Below, one piece after another: positions 1 to 8,461 of a stretch of DNA of 20,454 nt (position 1 is its first letter; every line of letters starts with the position of its first letter). The DNA is from a virus. The notes beneath the pieces were generated by a model. It did no database searches and was not told the origin of the DNA. It saw only the letters and a program-made list of their open reading frames with translations. The DNA is taken from the IMG/VR virus record IMGVR_UViG_3300003937_000134, positions 1-20,454 of that record. The stretch is one strand, 5' to 3'. The position numbers were made by a program, and so were the translations under genes.

Positions 1-3000
1 ATTAAATTTATCTAAATAGTTCACATTGTTTGGGAATGAACTTATTTGTAAGCCTGATACACATTGCTGCCAGTATCCAGACTGTGCTCCTTGAGAAGTT
101 TCAGGATTAGCACCTGCCCCAGTAAAGTTTGTTGCTGGTGGAACTACTTCATATATATTACCACTAGGCATTTTTATAACATCTCCTAAATACAAAGTAT
201 TACCAGCTACAAAGTATAAATTTGGATCTGTTATTGTAGTTCCTTGTCCTGGATTTATAATTGATCCTGCAAATGCTTGATCGTTAGCTCCTGTTTTAGG
301 TCCTCCTATTATCCACTTTGAAGAACATGTAGTTAAGCTAGACACGTTTGCAGTTGAAGAGTCTGCACAATTATATATACATTTAGTTCCTCTTTTACTT
401 ACTAAGTACTCTATTAAAATAACTTTCCAAGCATTCATTATAGAACAATCATCTGCTTGACCAGTAACTAACTTATTGTAATACTGAAATCCATTTTTTG
501 CTATACATGCTTCTAATAATCTAATTAATGAGTTAGTATTACTAGGTATACATGGGCTTACTACTGCTGGGTATTTACATGACCCATCATCAAACGCTGC
601 ATTTGGATTAAAATTTAAAGCATTAGGATCTATACATCCTCCATAAATACATGAACCATCATCTAGTGTTGCAGCTGGATCATAATTTGAAGCATTAGGA
701 TCTGTACAACCACATGTTACTGTTGTACTACTAATTGAAAAAGTTTGTGTTTCTGTACATCCCCAGTTATCTGTTATAACAAAGTAGTATACTCCAGAAA
801 CTAATTGTGTAAAAGTTGAAGTTGCAGCTGCAGAATATGTAGTAGGATCTGCATATACTGATACTCCAGCATTTGTAAAATATTCTATTGTTTTAGTTTG
901 TCCTGCCATTATATTACTACCAGGAAATGCAATACTAACAGTTACTGTTCCATCTGCATTACTTGCTCCACAAGTTCCTGTTGCATTTGTTGTAGTAAAT
1001 GAACTTGGTTTACCTTGGTTATTAGGATTACATGGAAAGAAACAACACCCGTCATCTACAGTTGCTACTACAGTAATACCTGCACAATTTACATTGTAAT
1101 TGTAAGCATTAGGGTCTGTGCATCCATATGTTCCATATATACATGAACCATTATTAGTATTAGCAGCTGGGTCATAGTTTAATGCAGTTGGGTCTGTACA
1201 TCCAAGAATTGGAGCTATACAACTTCCATCATCACAAGTTGCTAATGGATCATAATTTATAGCAACTGGATCCATACATCCGTACACACAATAAATACAT
1301 CCTTGATTACAATTAGCTAATGGATCATAATTTAAAGCTGTTGAATCAGTACAACCAAATGTAGCAGTTGAAATTTGTACAGTTGCACTTGTTTGTGTGC
1401 AATCTGGAGAGTTACTGTATGAACTTGTTAGTACTACTCTATAAAAACCATCGTCTACAAAGTTAGTAGAAGTTAATGTTGGTCCTTGCGTATACGTAAA
1501 TTGATATGCAGCATTATTAGTAGGCACATAAGTATTTGTATTTACTACAGTTATTACACCTTGCCAATCTGCATGTTCTAATGTAAAGGTTAATAAATCT
1601 GGTACAGGATCACAATAAAAATCTGCTACTAATTGATTAGTTTGACACGTCTGTGATGGATTTGTTAATGTAGGTTGAGCACAACAAAAACTATTTAATA
1701 TTGAACACATAGACGGATTAGGCCACCATAAAATATCTTCTGCTACTGGTATTATTAATACACCAGGAGGACTATTTGTATTTGTAATAGCTGTGGCATA
1801 ATTACCACTTGCATCTACACATACATTTATAGGTATTGTAAAATAAAATACTTGATAACATTGTTCTACTTCTACTGTAGCATCTGGATCAATAATTGCC
1901 ACTTTTACAGCATAATACCCATAATTTATATTTGTACCTATACTAGCTGTATTCCAAAGTCCAGACCACCCTAAATTAGTGTTGTTTATTAAACTACCTA
2001 CTGTAGAAAAATTAGTTAAATCATTAGAAGCAGCACTATTTTGTGCAGCATCCCAATCAACTTTACTCCCAGTGTTATAAAATTGTAAAGTATATTGTGC
2101 ATTTGCCATTCCATTAGCATCTACAACATCATTTATAAAAGGTTGAAATAAAGCAGTTGGATTAATAAAAGCCATATTAACTGCACCATCATTTGAATTT
2201 GTTCTAAGTGTAGGTGTTGCTATAAATGAGTTTAGACTAGCTAGCGCTATTTCTCCTGCTGTAGGAGCAAGTTGAGAACTAGCATTTATTAAAGTTCCAT
2301 TGTTTGCATTACAATATAAACAAGAACCATCATCTACTACTGCATTTGAATTATAATTTAAAGCTGCTCCATCATTTGTACTAGCATCATTATCTGTACA
2401 TCCTGCTTGACCAACTCCATCTTGTACACATACATCTATGTATGCGTAACAAGGAACTGTAGTATTTGCTCCATTTACACTTTCGTCTCTTACAAATATT
2501 CTATAGCATCCTGCTATAAGACCTGTAGTAAAAGTACCATTATTTGTACTAGGTGGAATTAATGTTGATGTAACACTATTAGCAGTAACTTGCAAAGCTG
2601 TAAGACCTGCAAATGCTGAACTTTGTGTTGTAGTAACTGCATCTTGAGCTAAGTCTTCTTGAAATCCAAATGTAAAAGTATTAACATAATCTTGACCTCC
2701 TAATGGATGAGTTGCGTATCCATACCCTAAAACAACTGGACTTGACATTGAGCCAGTACCTAAACCTCCAATGCTAGTAGCATTTAATGCTTGAATTGTC
2801 CATGCATATCTACCATTACCTGTTTCGTTTCCAGTAGCTGTTCCTATTCCTCCTGAAAATCCTCCATCTAAAACTGTAACCTCTATTATTCCGTCACTTC
2901 CTCCTTGTGTTGTTGCATCTACAGCTATTGCAGATAGGGATAGCCCATTACAATCTGTACAACATGTATTTGGATGATTTTGTGTTACAAAGGTTGCAAG

Positions 3001-4479
3001 ACTAGGATTTGCAACATAATTAATTGGAGTTATTAAATTAGCACCACTACAATCTTCTCCTGTTAATAACCAGTGATCAGTAGATCCTTGATCAGTACAA
3101 ACTGTAAAGGTTGGTCCCGGTGGTGGTGCTGTTGTACAATCTGGAGTATCTTCTGAATATACGTGTACGTTTGAAAATCTAAAACCAACTCCAGTATTAG
3201 CAGCATCAAAAATATAAGGCATACCAAAACCAATTAACATTGACTGTTGTAGTAAGTTTCCTTCTAACCAATCGTATGCATTACCACTTATGTTATTATT
3301 AAAATAGTCACTAGCATTAACTACATTACCTGTTCCTGGAGTAACATTGTTATCCCCATCAAGGTTTGTTATAAAACCTTTGTAATATTGTTCTCCTGAA
3401 TAACCGTCTTCTTGATTACCAGTTGCTCCAAAATTAAATGGTCCATCATTAGAATCAAAAGCCCAGTCATAGTATTTAAAATTATTCCAAGTAAGATTTT
3501 CATGATAACCAGAAGGCATTGTAGTATTATTACCATTGACTGTTTTAAAAAATCCTGCATACATGTAGTCATCATGATTATTTCCAGCGTATCCAATAGA
3601 AACATCACTTACTGATGTGTGCACATGTCCTGAAGTTCCGTCTCCTTGACACCCGTCTGCTCTTACTGAGTTTGTATACGAAGGATGACTAGCACTACCA
3701 TGACTAAGATCTAGATGTGCTGTTCCTGGTAAAATAACTTCAAACTCTCTAGAGTCTCCTCCCGCCCAAGTTACTCTAATTTTTCTTTGAAATGGACAAA
3801 AAGGTAAAGCTGTTCCTAGGTTTTCGTATTCTAAATATATTTGTTTTGAACCTGTAAAAGTTGGATCAGCTAAATAATTAGAAGATTGGTATGAAAGTAT
3901 AGCTTGTGATCCTAAATTATAAGGTTCTATTTCATAATTATTACTAGTTGTTGTAAAATATGGTGCCCCGGGTGAATTAGAAGGTGTTACATCACTAATA
4001 GATACAACTTCATCAAACTCTGCATCTATAGTAAGTGCACCTGTAGTTGAATCTTCTGCTGTAACATAAGCATTTACCTGTACTCTTATAAATGCTGCTG
4101 ATAAACTACCTGATGGAACATAAGGTCCTGCATGTAGTTGTATATGCTTAGCTAATCCTGGAGGTGGAGGTGCTCCAAACATTTGACCTCTTCTATGTTG
4201 AGAAGGTAAACCTGAATATGGAGTTACTCTTAAATTAATTTCTCCATCACCTTCTACTACATCTCCTTTTATATCTGGGGTATCAGACTGTATATCTGAA
4301 TCCGTGTTGTAACTTACAGCTGTTCCAATAGCTCCACCGCCAGAGTCTTCACCTGATGATTCTCCAGAACCAGATGAGGTTTTTTCTTGTTGTTGATCTT
4401 CAGATTGTTCTTGACCACCTCCTTGCTCACCGTATCCTTCTCCTTCTGGGTAGTAAAATATTGGAAAGTATTTAAACAT
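1..4479 (-). CDS. Giant tail adhesin / receptor-binding protein with GCTDP...DDGSC repeats and SprB-like segments (3' end outside window)
   Basis: The frame is open for 1493 codons from the ATG at 4479 to the left edge with no stop, so the C-terminus is missing. The N-terminus is followed by a low-complexity Gln/Glu/Gly/Ser linker (about residues 13-50) and a proline run (APPPPG). The middle is rich in Asn, Thr, Ser, Gly and aromatic residues, as in secreted beta-sandwich proteins. Seven Cys repeats of the form GCTDPxAxNYDPxAxxDDGSC lie at about 693-720, 1042-1143 and 1257-1301. Two stretches resemble SprB-type repeats of gliding adhesins; the clearest ends VSGVYYFVITDNWGCT near 1235-1250. 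No signal peptide or enzymatic motif is seen. Being last in a structural operon, behind a terminator, fits a tail fibre or spike that binds the host surface. The role is inferred; the open frame and repeats are directly visible. Confidence 0.85.
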   Translation of the reverse strand, partial: MFKYFPIFYYPEGEGYGEQGGGQEQSEDQQQEKTSSGSGESSGEDSGGGAIGTAVSYNTDSDIQSDTPDIKGDVVEGDGEINLRVTPYSGLPSQHRRGQMFGAPPPPGLAKHIQLHAGPYVPSGSLSAAFIRVQVNAYVTAEDSTTGALTIDAEFDEVVSISDVTPSNSPGAPYFTTTSNNYEIEPYNLGSQAILSYQSSNYLADPTFTGSKQIYLEYENLGTALPFCPFQRKIRVTWAGGDSREFEVILPGTAHLDLSHGSASHPSYTNSVRADGCQGDGTSGHVHTSVSDVSIGYAGNNHDDYMYAGFFKTVNGNNTTMPSGYHENLTWNNFKYYDWAFDSNDGPFNFGATGNQEDGYSGEQYYKGFITNLDGDNNVTPGTGNVVNASDYFNNNISGNAYDWLEGNLLQQSMLIGFGMPYIFDAANTGVGFRFSNVHVYSEDTPDCTTAPPPGPTFTVCTDQGSTDHWLLTGEDCSGANLITPINYVANPSLATFVTQNHPNTCCTDCNGLSLSAIAVDATTQGGSDGIIEVTVLDGGFSGGIGTATGNETGNGRYAWTIQALNATSIGGLGTGSMSSPVVLGYGYATHPLGGQDYVNTFTFGFQEDLAQDAVTTTQSSAFAGLTALQVTANSVTSTLIPPSTNNGTFTTGLIAGCYRIFVRDESVNGANTTVPCYAYIDVCVQDGVGQAGCTDNDASTNDGAALNYNSNAVVDDGSCLYCNANNGTLINASSQLAPTAGEIALASLNSFIATPTLRTNSNDGAVNMAFINPTALFQPFINDVVDANGMANAQYTLQFYNTGSKVDWDAAQNSAASNDLTNFSTVGSLINNTNLGWSGLWNTASIGTNINYGYYAVKVAIIDPDATVEVEQCYQVFYFTIPINVCVDASGNYATAITNTNSPPGVLIIPVAEDILWWPNPSMCSILNSFCCAQPTLTNPSQTCQTNQLVADFYCDPVPDLLTFTLEHADWQGVITVVNTNTYVPTNNAAYQFTYTQGPTLTSTNFVDDGFYRVVLTSSYSNSPDCTQTSATVQISTATFGCTDSTALNYDPLANCNQGCIYCVYGCMDPVAINYDPLATCDDGSCIAPILGCTDPTALNYDPAANTNNGSCIYGTYGCTDPNAYNYNVNCAGITVVATVDDGCCFFPCNPNNQGKPSSFTTTNATGTCGASNADGTVTVSIAFPGSNIMAGQTKTIEYFTNAGVSVYADPTTYSAAATSTFTQLVSGVYYFVITDNWGCTETQTFSISSTTVTCGCTDPNASNYDPAATLDDGSCIYGGCIDPNALNFNPNAAFDDGSCKYPAVVSPCIPSNTNSLIRLLEACIAKNGFQYYNKLVTGQADDCSIMNAWKVILIEYLVSKRGTKCIYNCADSSTANVSSLTTCSSKWIIGGPKTGANDQAFAGSIINPGQGTTITDPNLYFVAGNTLYLGDVIKMPSGNIYEVVPPATNFTGAGANPETSQGAQSGYWQQCVSGLQISSFPNNVNYLDKFN
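577..711 (-). repeat. Two tandem GCTDP...DDGSC protein repeats (units 6 and 7)
   Basis: In the adhesin frame, 711-649 encodes GCTDPNASNYDPAATLDDGSC and 639-577 encodes a close copy starting GCIDPNALNF and ending DDGSC. They are separated by a short IYG linker. Each unit is 21 residues with Cys at positions 2 and 21, and the DDG resembles a calcium-binding loop. The same unit is common in secreted proteins of marine Bacteroidota; its structure and function are not established to my knowledge. Confidence 0.85.
1045..1356 (-). repeat. Four tandem, partly degenerate GCTDP...DDGSC protein repeats (units 2 to 5)
   Basis: Starting at 1356 the adhesin frame reads GCTDSTALNYDPLANCNQGC, then units beginning GCMDPVAINYDPLA (about 1281), GCTDPTALNYDPAA (about 1203) and GCTDPNAYNYN (about 1125). 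Units 3 and 4 keep the 21-residue spacing. Unit 2 replaces DDGSC with NQGC, and unit 5 carries an insertion before DDGCC. The decay of outer copies suggests an old tandem duplication. A further isolated, longer unit lies at 2320-2403. Confidence 0.85.
2320..2403 (-). repeat. Isolated GCTD...DDGSC protein repeat (unit 1) with an insertion
   Basis: The adhesin frame reads GCTDNDASTNDGAALNYNSN followed by AVVDDGSC. It is the same unit as the downstream repeats with about seven extra residues after GCTD. It sits directly after the first SprB-like segment, suggesting a module boundary. Confidence 0.75.
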
Positions 4480-4490
4480 ATTTTATTTGT

Positions 4491-5018
4491 TTAGCAATCG
4501 CATCCGCAACTATTGTCACAAACCTCTCTTGCTTTAGTGTATTTATTATGTGCATCTGTAATATATCCTGCTTTTAATGTAGTAAGTACATTATTTGATT
4601 GCTTTAATGAATACTCAGCAGATTTTAATAATAACATAATCTTTTGAGCTTTTGCTAAAACTGAAGAACATTTTGCACAATCACATGCACAGTCTATAAG
4701 TTCATTGGTTAATTTTGTTAGACAGCAATCAATATCACAATTAAGTAATACAGACTTTCTGTCCATTTCTGCTCCATTAATGTAGGAGACTATGGTTACA
4801 ATTCCATTAGTTACAGATAAATCAGAAACTAATAAAGGATAAGTAATAGGACCGCTTGAAGCAGTTACTGTAAAACTTGGAGATGTTATATTTAATATAC
4901 TTTGTCCTGATGCATTTAATGCACTAAAAGTTAAATTAGCACTAGTACTAGCACTATAATAATCTGCAATTATATTTATCTGCTCACATGTATTAGATGC
5001 TGCAACTGTTAAAGCCAT
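4491..5018 (-). CDS. Small structural protein with a C-terminal cysteine cluster
   Basis: This 175-residue protein has two parts. Residues 1-90 form a Ser/Thr-rich, beta-strand-like domain. Residues 94-175 hold eleven of its twelve Cys (94, 98, 99, 110, 112, 114, 117, 167, 171, 173, 175) around a predicted helical stretch, ending CDNSCGCDC. The Cys spacing suggests metal binding or disulfides. It starts just after the terminator at 5039-5081 and ends 11 bases before the adhesin start, so the two genes form a pair. It may be an adhesin partner, tail chaperone or capping protein. I recall similar Cys-rich proteins next to tail genes in Bacteroidota phages but cannot name a family. The A-rich leader has no Shine-Dalgarno sequence. 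Confidence 0.8.
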   Translation of the reverse strand: MALTVAASNTCEQINIIADYYSASTSANLTFSALNASGQSILNITSPSFTVTASSGPITYPLLVSDLSVTNGIVTIVSYINGAEMDRKSVLLNCDIDCCLTKLTNELIDCACDCAKCSSVLAKAQKIMLLLKSAEYSLKQSNNVLTTLKAGYITDAHNKYTKAREVCDNSCGCDC

Positions 5019-5038
5019 AGTTTATTTTTTAAGATTAG

Positions 5039-5081
5039 AAAAAAAAGACTAACAGGGGGACTAATGCCCCCTATAAGTCTT
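5039..5081 (-). terminator. Intrinsic terminator between the 125-residue and 175-residue genes
   Basis: Read on the minus strand, AAGACTTATAGGGGG and CCCCCTGTTAGTCTT form a 15-bp stem with one U-U mismatch and one G-U pair. The loop is 7 nt, and a run of eight T (5046-5039) overlaps the stem base. This is the textbook intrinsic form in the orientation of the operon. It should reduce transcription into the two left-hand genes. Confidence 0.88.
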
Positions 5082-5096
5082 ATGTTAAATTAAGTA

Positions 5097-5474
5097 TTAG
5101 TCTAATAGATAATACTCAATGATAATATCCATTGATCCTGCAGTGAAAGCTTCTCCACCTACAGTTATACCAATAGCTGTACCATCTGTTGTTACACCAC
5201 CTGTTACATCAGTAACAACATTACCTGCAGCCATAGCTGCTTGGTTATGTGCTGCTGAAACTGATACACCACCTACTGTGATAGTACCTGTTTCACCATT
5301 ACTTGAAGAGTTTGAACTAACACTTGGTACTGTAATACACGCTGTTACAGTTGCTCCGATCGGGATACTCATCGTATCTGAAATAGTTTTTGCACCTGTT
5401 CCAGAAGAAGCATCAGTTGCTTGAACAAAGCTTGCTGTTGCAGTCATTTTTCTGAGTGATTTGTTACTTGCCAT
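5097..5474 (-). CDS. Small Ser/Thr/Gly/Val-rich virion protein, possibly a decoration protein
   Basis: The 125-residue product is almost free of aromatic residues apart from its C-terminus (IIIEYYLLD) and has no Cys beyond one. It alternates short hydrophobic strands with Ser/Gly/Thr turns (TGTITVGGVSVSA, AIGITVGGEAF), suggesting a compact beta fold. This composition is typical of capsid decoration or minor tail proteins. It lies 28 bases after the 310-residue gene and is the last gene before the intrinsic terminator. The function is inferred from composition and place only. The start is preceded by an A/T-rich leader without a Shine-Dalgarno sequence. Confidence 0.75.
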   Translation of the reverse strand: MASNKSLRKMTATASFVQATDASSGTGAKTISDTMSIPIGATVTACITVPSVSSNSSSNGETGTITVGGVSVSAAHNQAAMAAGNVVTDVTGGVTTDGTAIGITVGGEAFTAGSMDIIIEYYLLD

Positions 5475-5502
5475 TTTATTTTATGTTTTTAAAAGTTAAT
5501 AA

Positions 5503-6435
5503 TTACAGTATAACGTTAGGAAATACTCCTGCGAAATATGCGTTAAGTTTATTTTCTACAATTAAACTATCAGCATCACCTGCTTTTAGTCCAAGAGTAA
5601 CTTCAATTAAATTATCTACTCCGTGAATTTGTGAAGAAGAAGAACCATCTTTAGTTGCTGTAATATTATACATATCGTATAAAGTACCTGTAGCTACTTG
5701 ATTAGTTGGCTTAATAGGAAGATTACGTCTTTCGTAGTAACCATATTGAGATCCCATTAATGTATCTTCATATTCTTGTAAATAGAAACCATCACCAGAT
5801 CCTCTTGATCCTGCAGTTTGTACACTTTCAGCCATTGTAGTTCCGTTACCGTTACCATCAATAGCTTCAAAAGATAATTCCATTTCTACTAAATTTTCTT
5901 GAACTGAACCATCAGCTTTAGTTTCACCTTTTTTGAAACCTGTAAAATCAATACTAGATCCATTGTTAGTAATACTATTTACCCAATGAGGTAAATCAGC
6001 ATTAATAGCTGTAGTAAAAGCTGTACAGTGAACTGTTACAGCCGAAGCAGCAGCTACAGTAATAGTATATGATTTACTTTCAAATGGTGAGTTACCATTT
6101 GTTTTATTCATAACTTTTAAAGTATGTTGTCCAGCTGCAGTTGCAGCAGTAGCAAAAGTTGCTCTTTTTACTTGGGCTGCTTGAGCAGCTCCTACTTTTC
6201 CGCTATAATCTACTACATCTCTTCCGTAAAACCAAGGAGTTGCAATATTTTTTCCATCAGATCCACCACCTACAATTCTAATTTGTGGAGCATCTGCGAA
6301 TGTATCCCCAAGTACTAATTCTGTAGGTCCTGATTCGCTCATTTTTTGTACGGAAACTGCACCATCATCAACTAACCCACCTGTAAGTGAACCAGATAAT
6401 GAAGTACCATCTCCTACTATTAAATGTCTTGCCAT
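5503..6435 (-). CDS. Probable major tail or minor virion structural protein
   Basis: This 310-residue protein has a Gly/Ser/Ala-rich N-terminus (LIVGDGTSLSGSLTGGLVDDG) and then beta-rich sequence with SYTITVAAASAVTV near the middle. The C-terminal part keeps defined motifs such as YGYYERRNLPIKP and LIEVTLGLKAGDADSLIVENKLNAY. The acidic, Asn/Gly-rich, Cys-poor composition fits a self-assembling virion protein. It follows the connector-like 375-residue gene by 24 bases and precedes the small beta-rich protein. I do not recognise a named family. A tail-tube, tail-sheath-like or head-fibre role is possible. The leader AAAATATAAAAAAATG lacks a Shine-Dalgarno sequence. Confidence 0.75.
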   Translation of the reverse strand: MARHLIVGDGTSLSGSLTGGLVDDGAVSVQKMSESGPTELVLGDTFADAPQIRIVGGGSDGKNIATPWFYGRDVVDYSGKVGAAQAAQVKRATFATAATAAGQHTLKVMNKTNGNSPFESKSYTITVAAASAVTVHCTAFTTAINADLPHWVNSITNNGSSIDFTGFKKGETKADGSVQENLVEMELSFEAIDGNGNGTTMAESVQTAGSRGSGDGFYLQEYEDTLMGSQYGYYERRNLPIKPTNQVATGTLYDMYNITATKDGSSSSQIHGVDNLIEVTLGLKAGDADSLIVENKLNAYFAGVFPNVIL

Positions 6436-6459
6436 TTTTTTATATTTTTAAATTAATAA

Positions 6460-7587
6460 TTATTCATTTTTATTTACCTCTATTTGATGAGTTTGATACC
6501 TTGGATCTGAGATCCCTTCAAGTATGCTACTCACTGTCATGTCCACTATCTCTTGATGACAGTGTTCGGGTAATTCACAACTAATCCCCAAAGATAACGA
6601 AATCTTAGAGGGTTTTCTTATATATGTTATTTTCAAAGCGTCTATTATAAATATATCACTCGTGTACATATCTATAGCATTACCACGTATTGTGTATAAT
6701 GGGTCTGTGTGTTTGGTTGTATTAAAAGGATCTGTTAGCAATGTAAAAATATCATCTTGCTGTGCAAAGGTGCTACTAACTGTAACTTCTACAGGATCTG
6801 AATTTAATACTCTTTTTTCTTTTAAATTTGCTGCTGAATATAAAGGAGTTTGACTTTGTAGATGTGATCCTCCAGAAGCTACATTAACTAAAGTTGTTAC
6901 TGTACCTACTGATGCATCCCACTCTAACCAAGAAAATACATTTGGATCTGGAACTACAATAAATTGTCCTTGATAGTTTAGTTCTCCAAACTGTTCCCAG
7001 TATATTGAAAAACCTGTTCCTGGGTTATCTAATATATTTCCTTTAACACCATTTATATCTTGTGGAAATGTGTAGCTATTATTGTTTTGCCAAACTATAG
7101 CTTGTCCTTGTGTTAAATCACTAGCGTCTTCATACATTACAATTGAATTTGCAATTGAAGAGTTGTTGTTACAAACAAATGAATCTAAAGAAATAGTAAA
7201 AAATAATACAGGTGTAGGCTCATTTAAAAAATAATCTATTTGACTACAGCTATCGTTTCTATGAACTCTAGCTAAAGTGTTAACTAAATATAAATAGTCA
7301 GGAGGTAAAGTAAAAGAATCAATAGAAAACTTAACTCCTAATGTTTCTTTAAAATTTACAGAAGCCTCATACTCTCTTACTAATGATCTTAAATCATCAA
7401 TACGTTTTTGGGACTCTTCAAATCCTTTCCTATACTTATTATTTTTACCATACTTTGTATTAATAAATCTCATTTGAGACTTATTTAATTCTATATCTAT
7501 TTCTTGAGGTAAAAGCAAATCAGCTTGGAGTGAATTTATTTTATCCACTCCTTGCTGTATTGCTAAATGCATTTCTTGTACATTCAT
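6460..7587 (-). CDS. Putative head-tail connector / ring protein
   Basis: The 375-residue product begins with an all-helical segment (residues 1-75; motifs LNKSQMRFINTKYGKN and RIDDLRSLV). A motif LPPDYLYLVN (about 94-103) and a beta-rich central domain follow. The C-terminus has ITYIRKPSKISLSLG and an acidic helix (HCHQEIVDMTVSSILEGISD). This helix - PxDYL - beta - YxRKP - EIVDxxV pattern is one I associate with neck or ring proteins in crAss-like and related Bacteroidota phages, but I cannot verify that here. Its gene starts one base after the stop of the 270-residue gene, so the two are probably translationally coupled. The place after the capsid gene fits a connector. Confidence 0.72.
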   Translation of the reverse strand: MNVQEMHLAIQQGVDKINSLQADLLLPQEIDIELNKSQMRFINTKYGKNNKYRKGFEESQKRIDDLRSLVREYEASVNFKETLGVKFSIDSFTLPPDYLYLVNTLARVHRNDSCSQIDYFLNEPTPVLFFTISLDSFVCNNNSSIANSIVMYEDASDLTQGQAIVWQNNNSYTFPQDINGVKGNILDNPGTGFSIYWEQFGELNYQGQFIVVPDPNVFSWLEWDASVGTVTTLVNVASGGSHLQSQTPLYSAANLKEKRVLNSDPVEVTVSSTFAQQDDIFTLLTDPFNTTKHTDPLYTIRGNAIDMYTSDIFIIDALKITYIRKPSKISLSLGISCELPEHCHQEIVDMTVSSILEGISDPRYQTHQIEVNKNE

Positions 7588-7588
7588 A

Positions 7589-8401
7589 TTATACTAATGA
7601 TAATTCTTTTAGTTTAGCTCTTAATAATGTTAATTTACCAGAGTTCTTTTTATCTTTTAAGAATACAACTGTATCTTGTGTTGTATCTCCTAATGTCTCA
7701 TCAATAAAAATAATCTGATTTCCTATCTTTCTTAAAACTCCAGCTGTAACCATTTCTTCAATTTCAGCTTTTAATTCTAAATTCTTATCTGTAGCAATTC
7801 TAACAAATTTCTTTGGATTAGCATTTTTAAGTTCATATAAAGAATTTTCAATTTGTTCTACTGTCATTCTATCAGGATTAGTATTAGAAATTAATCTTAA
7901 TACTCTCTTCATAGCTTTTTCATTAGAGGACATCTTAATAAATTCTTTATCTGCATCTTTTTTCATTTGTATTTCATTATTCTTAACTTTATCATCTCGT
8001 GTAAGGTCTTGAATATAAAATCTTTTATTAAAATCTGAATCCATTTCTTTTTTAGTCATGGCTACATGCGGATGTTTTAATGCAAACCTATATTTAATAT
8101 AATCCATTATACTAAGAGGATTGTCATTATCATCCATACCTATTTCTAGTTCTACCCCAGTAAATCCAATTGGGATTGTAAGTTCTGCCCAAAATTGTTT
8201 AGAATGTTTAGGCCAATCATTGTGCTCTGGACTAACATCTAAAATTCCTTGCATATACTTTTTTTCTTCTTCAGGGGTAAATCCTTTTAGGGGTTGTCTA
8301 TTTACATAAACGCTGCTTAGCTTATATATAGCTTCAGCTCTTACTGCTTTAGGCAAATGGTTTAATAATTCCTTTTGTCTAAGTGTTACTTTTTTACTCA
8401 T
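7589..8401 (-). CDS. Conserved-type phage structural-region protein, function unknown
   Basis: The 270-residue product is soluble and charged, with no membrane segment or Cys. The N-terminal 65 residues contain KGFTPEEEKKYMQGILDVSP. A central segment reads WAELTIPIGFTGVELEIGMD followed by SIMDYIKYRFALKHPHVA. The C-terminal half is helical and Lys/Glu-rich, ending in a small domain (VLRKIGNQIIFIDETLGD). I recall this layout (a 'GILDVSP'-like motif, then 'DYIxYRFxLxHPxVA') in uncharacterised proteins near capsid genes of Bacteroidota phages, without an assigned role. It is the first gene after the hairpin behind the capsid gene. It could be a capsid accessory or neck protein. Confidence 0.75.
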   Translation of the reverse strand: MSKKVTLRQKELLNHLPKAVRAEAIYKLSSVYVNRQPLKGFTPEEEKKYMQGILDVSPEHNDWPKHSKQFWAELTIPIGFTGVELEIGMDDNDNPLSIMDYIKYRFALKHPHVAMTKKEMDSDFNKRFYIQDLTRDDKVKNNEIQMKKDADKEFIKMSSNEKAMKRVLRLISNTNPDRMTVEQIENSLYELKNANPKKFVRIATDKNLELKAEIEEMVTAGVLRKIGNQIIFIDETLGDTTQDTVVFLKDKKNSGKLTLLRAKLKELSLV

Positions 8402-8461
8402 AATAATAGTTCTTTTAAAGTTTTAATTAAGTGGATGTAAAGAATAACTCTCCGTTAATAA

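Noticed and set aside
577-1356. Recurring ggatcataattt-type DNA words that could suggest a CRISPR or DNA repeat array
   Set aside because: They are in phase with the protein repeats (NYDP codons), have no constant spacer length, and the DNA copies diverge at silent sites.
3369-3608. A 79-residue minus-strand ORF
   Set aside because: It is an alternative frame inside the long adhesin gene, whose frame is open for 1493 codons; its Met/Leu/Ile-rich composition is typical of a shadow.
5119-5424. A 101-residue plus-strand ORF with a protein-like composition
   Set aside because: It lies wholly antisense to the small beta-rich virion gene, which fits the operon in strand, spacing and leader.
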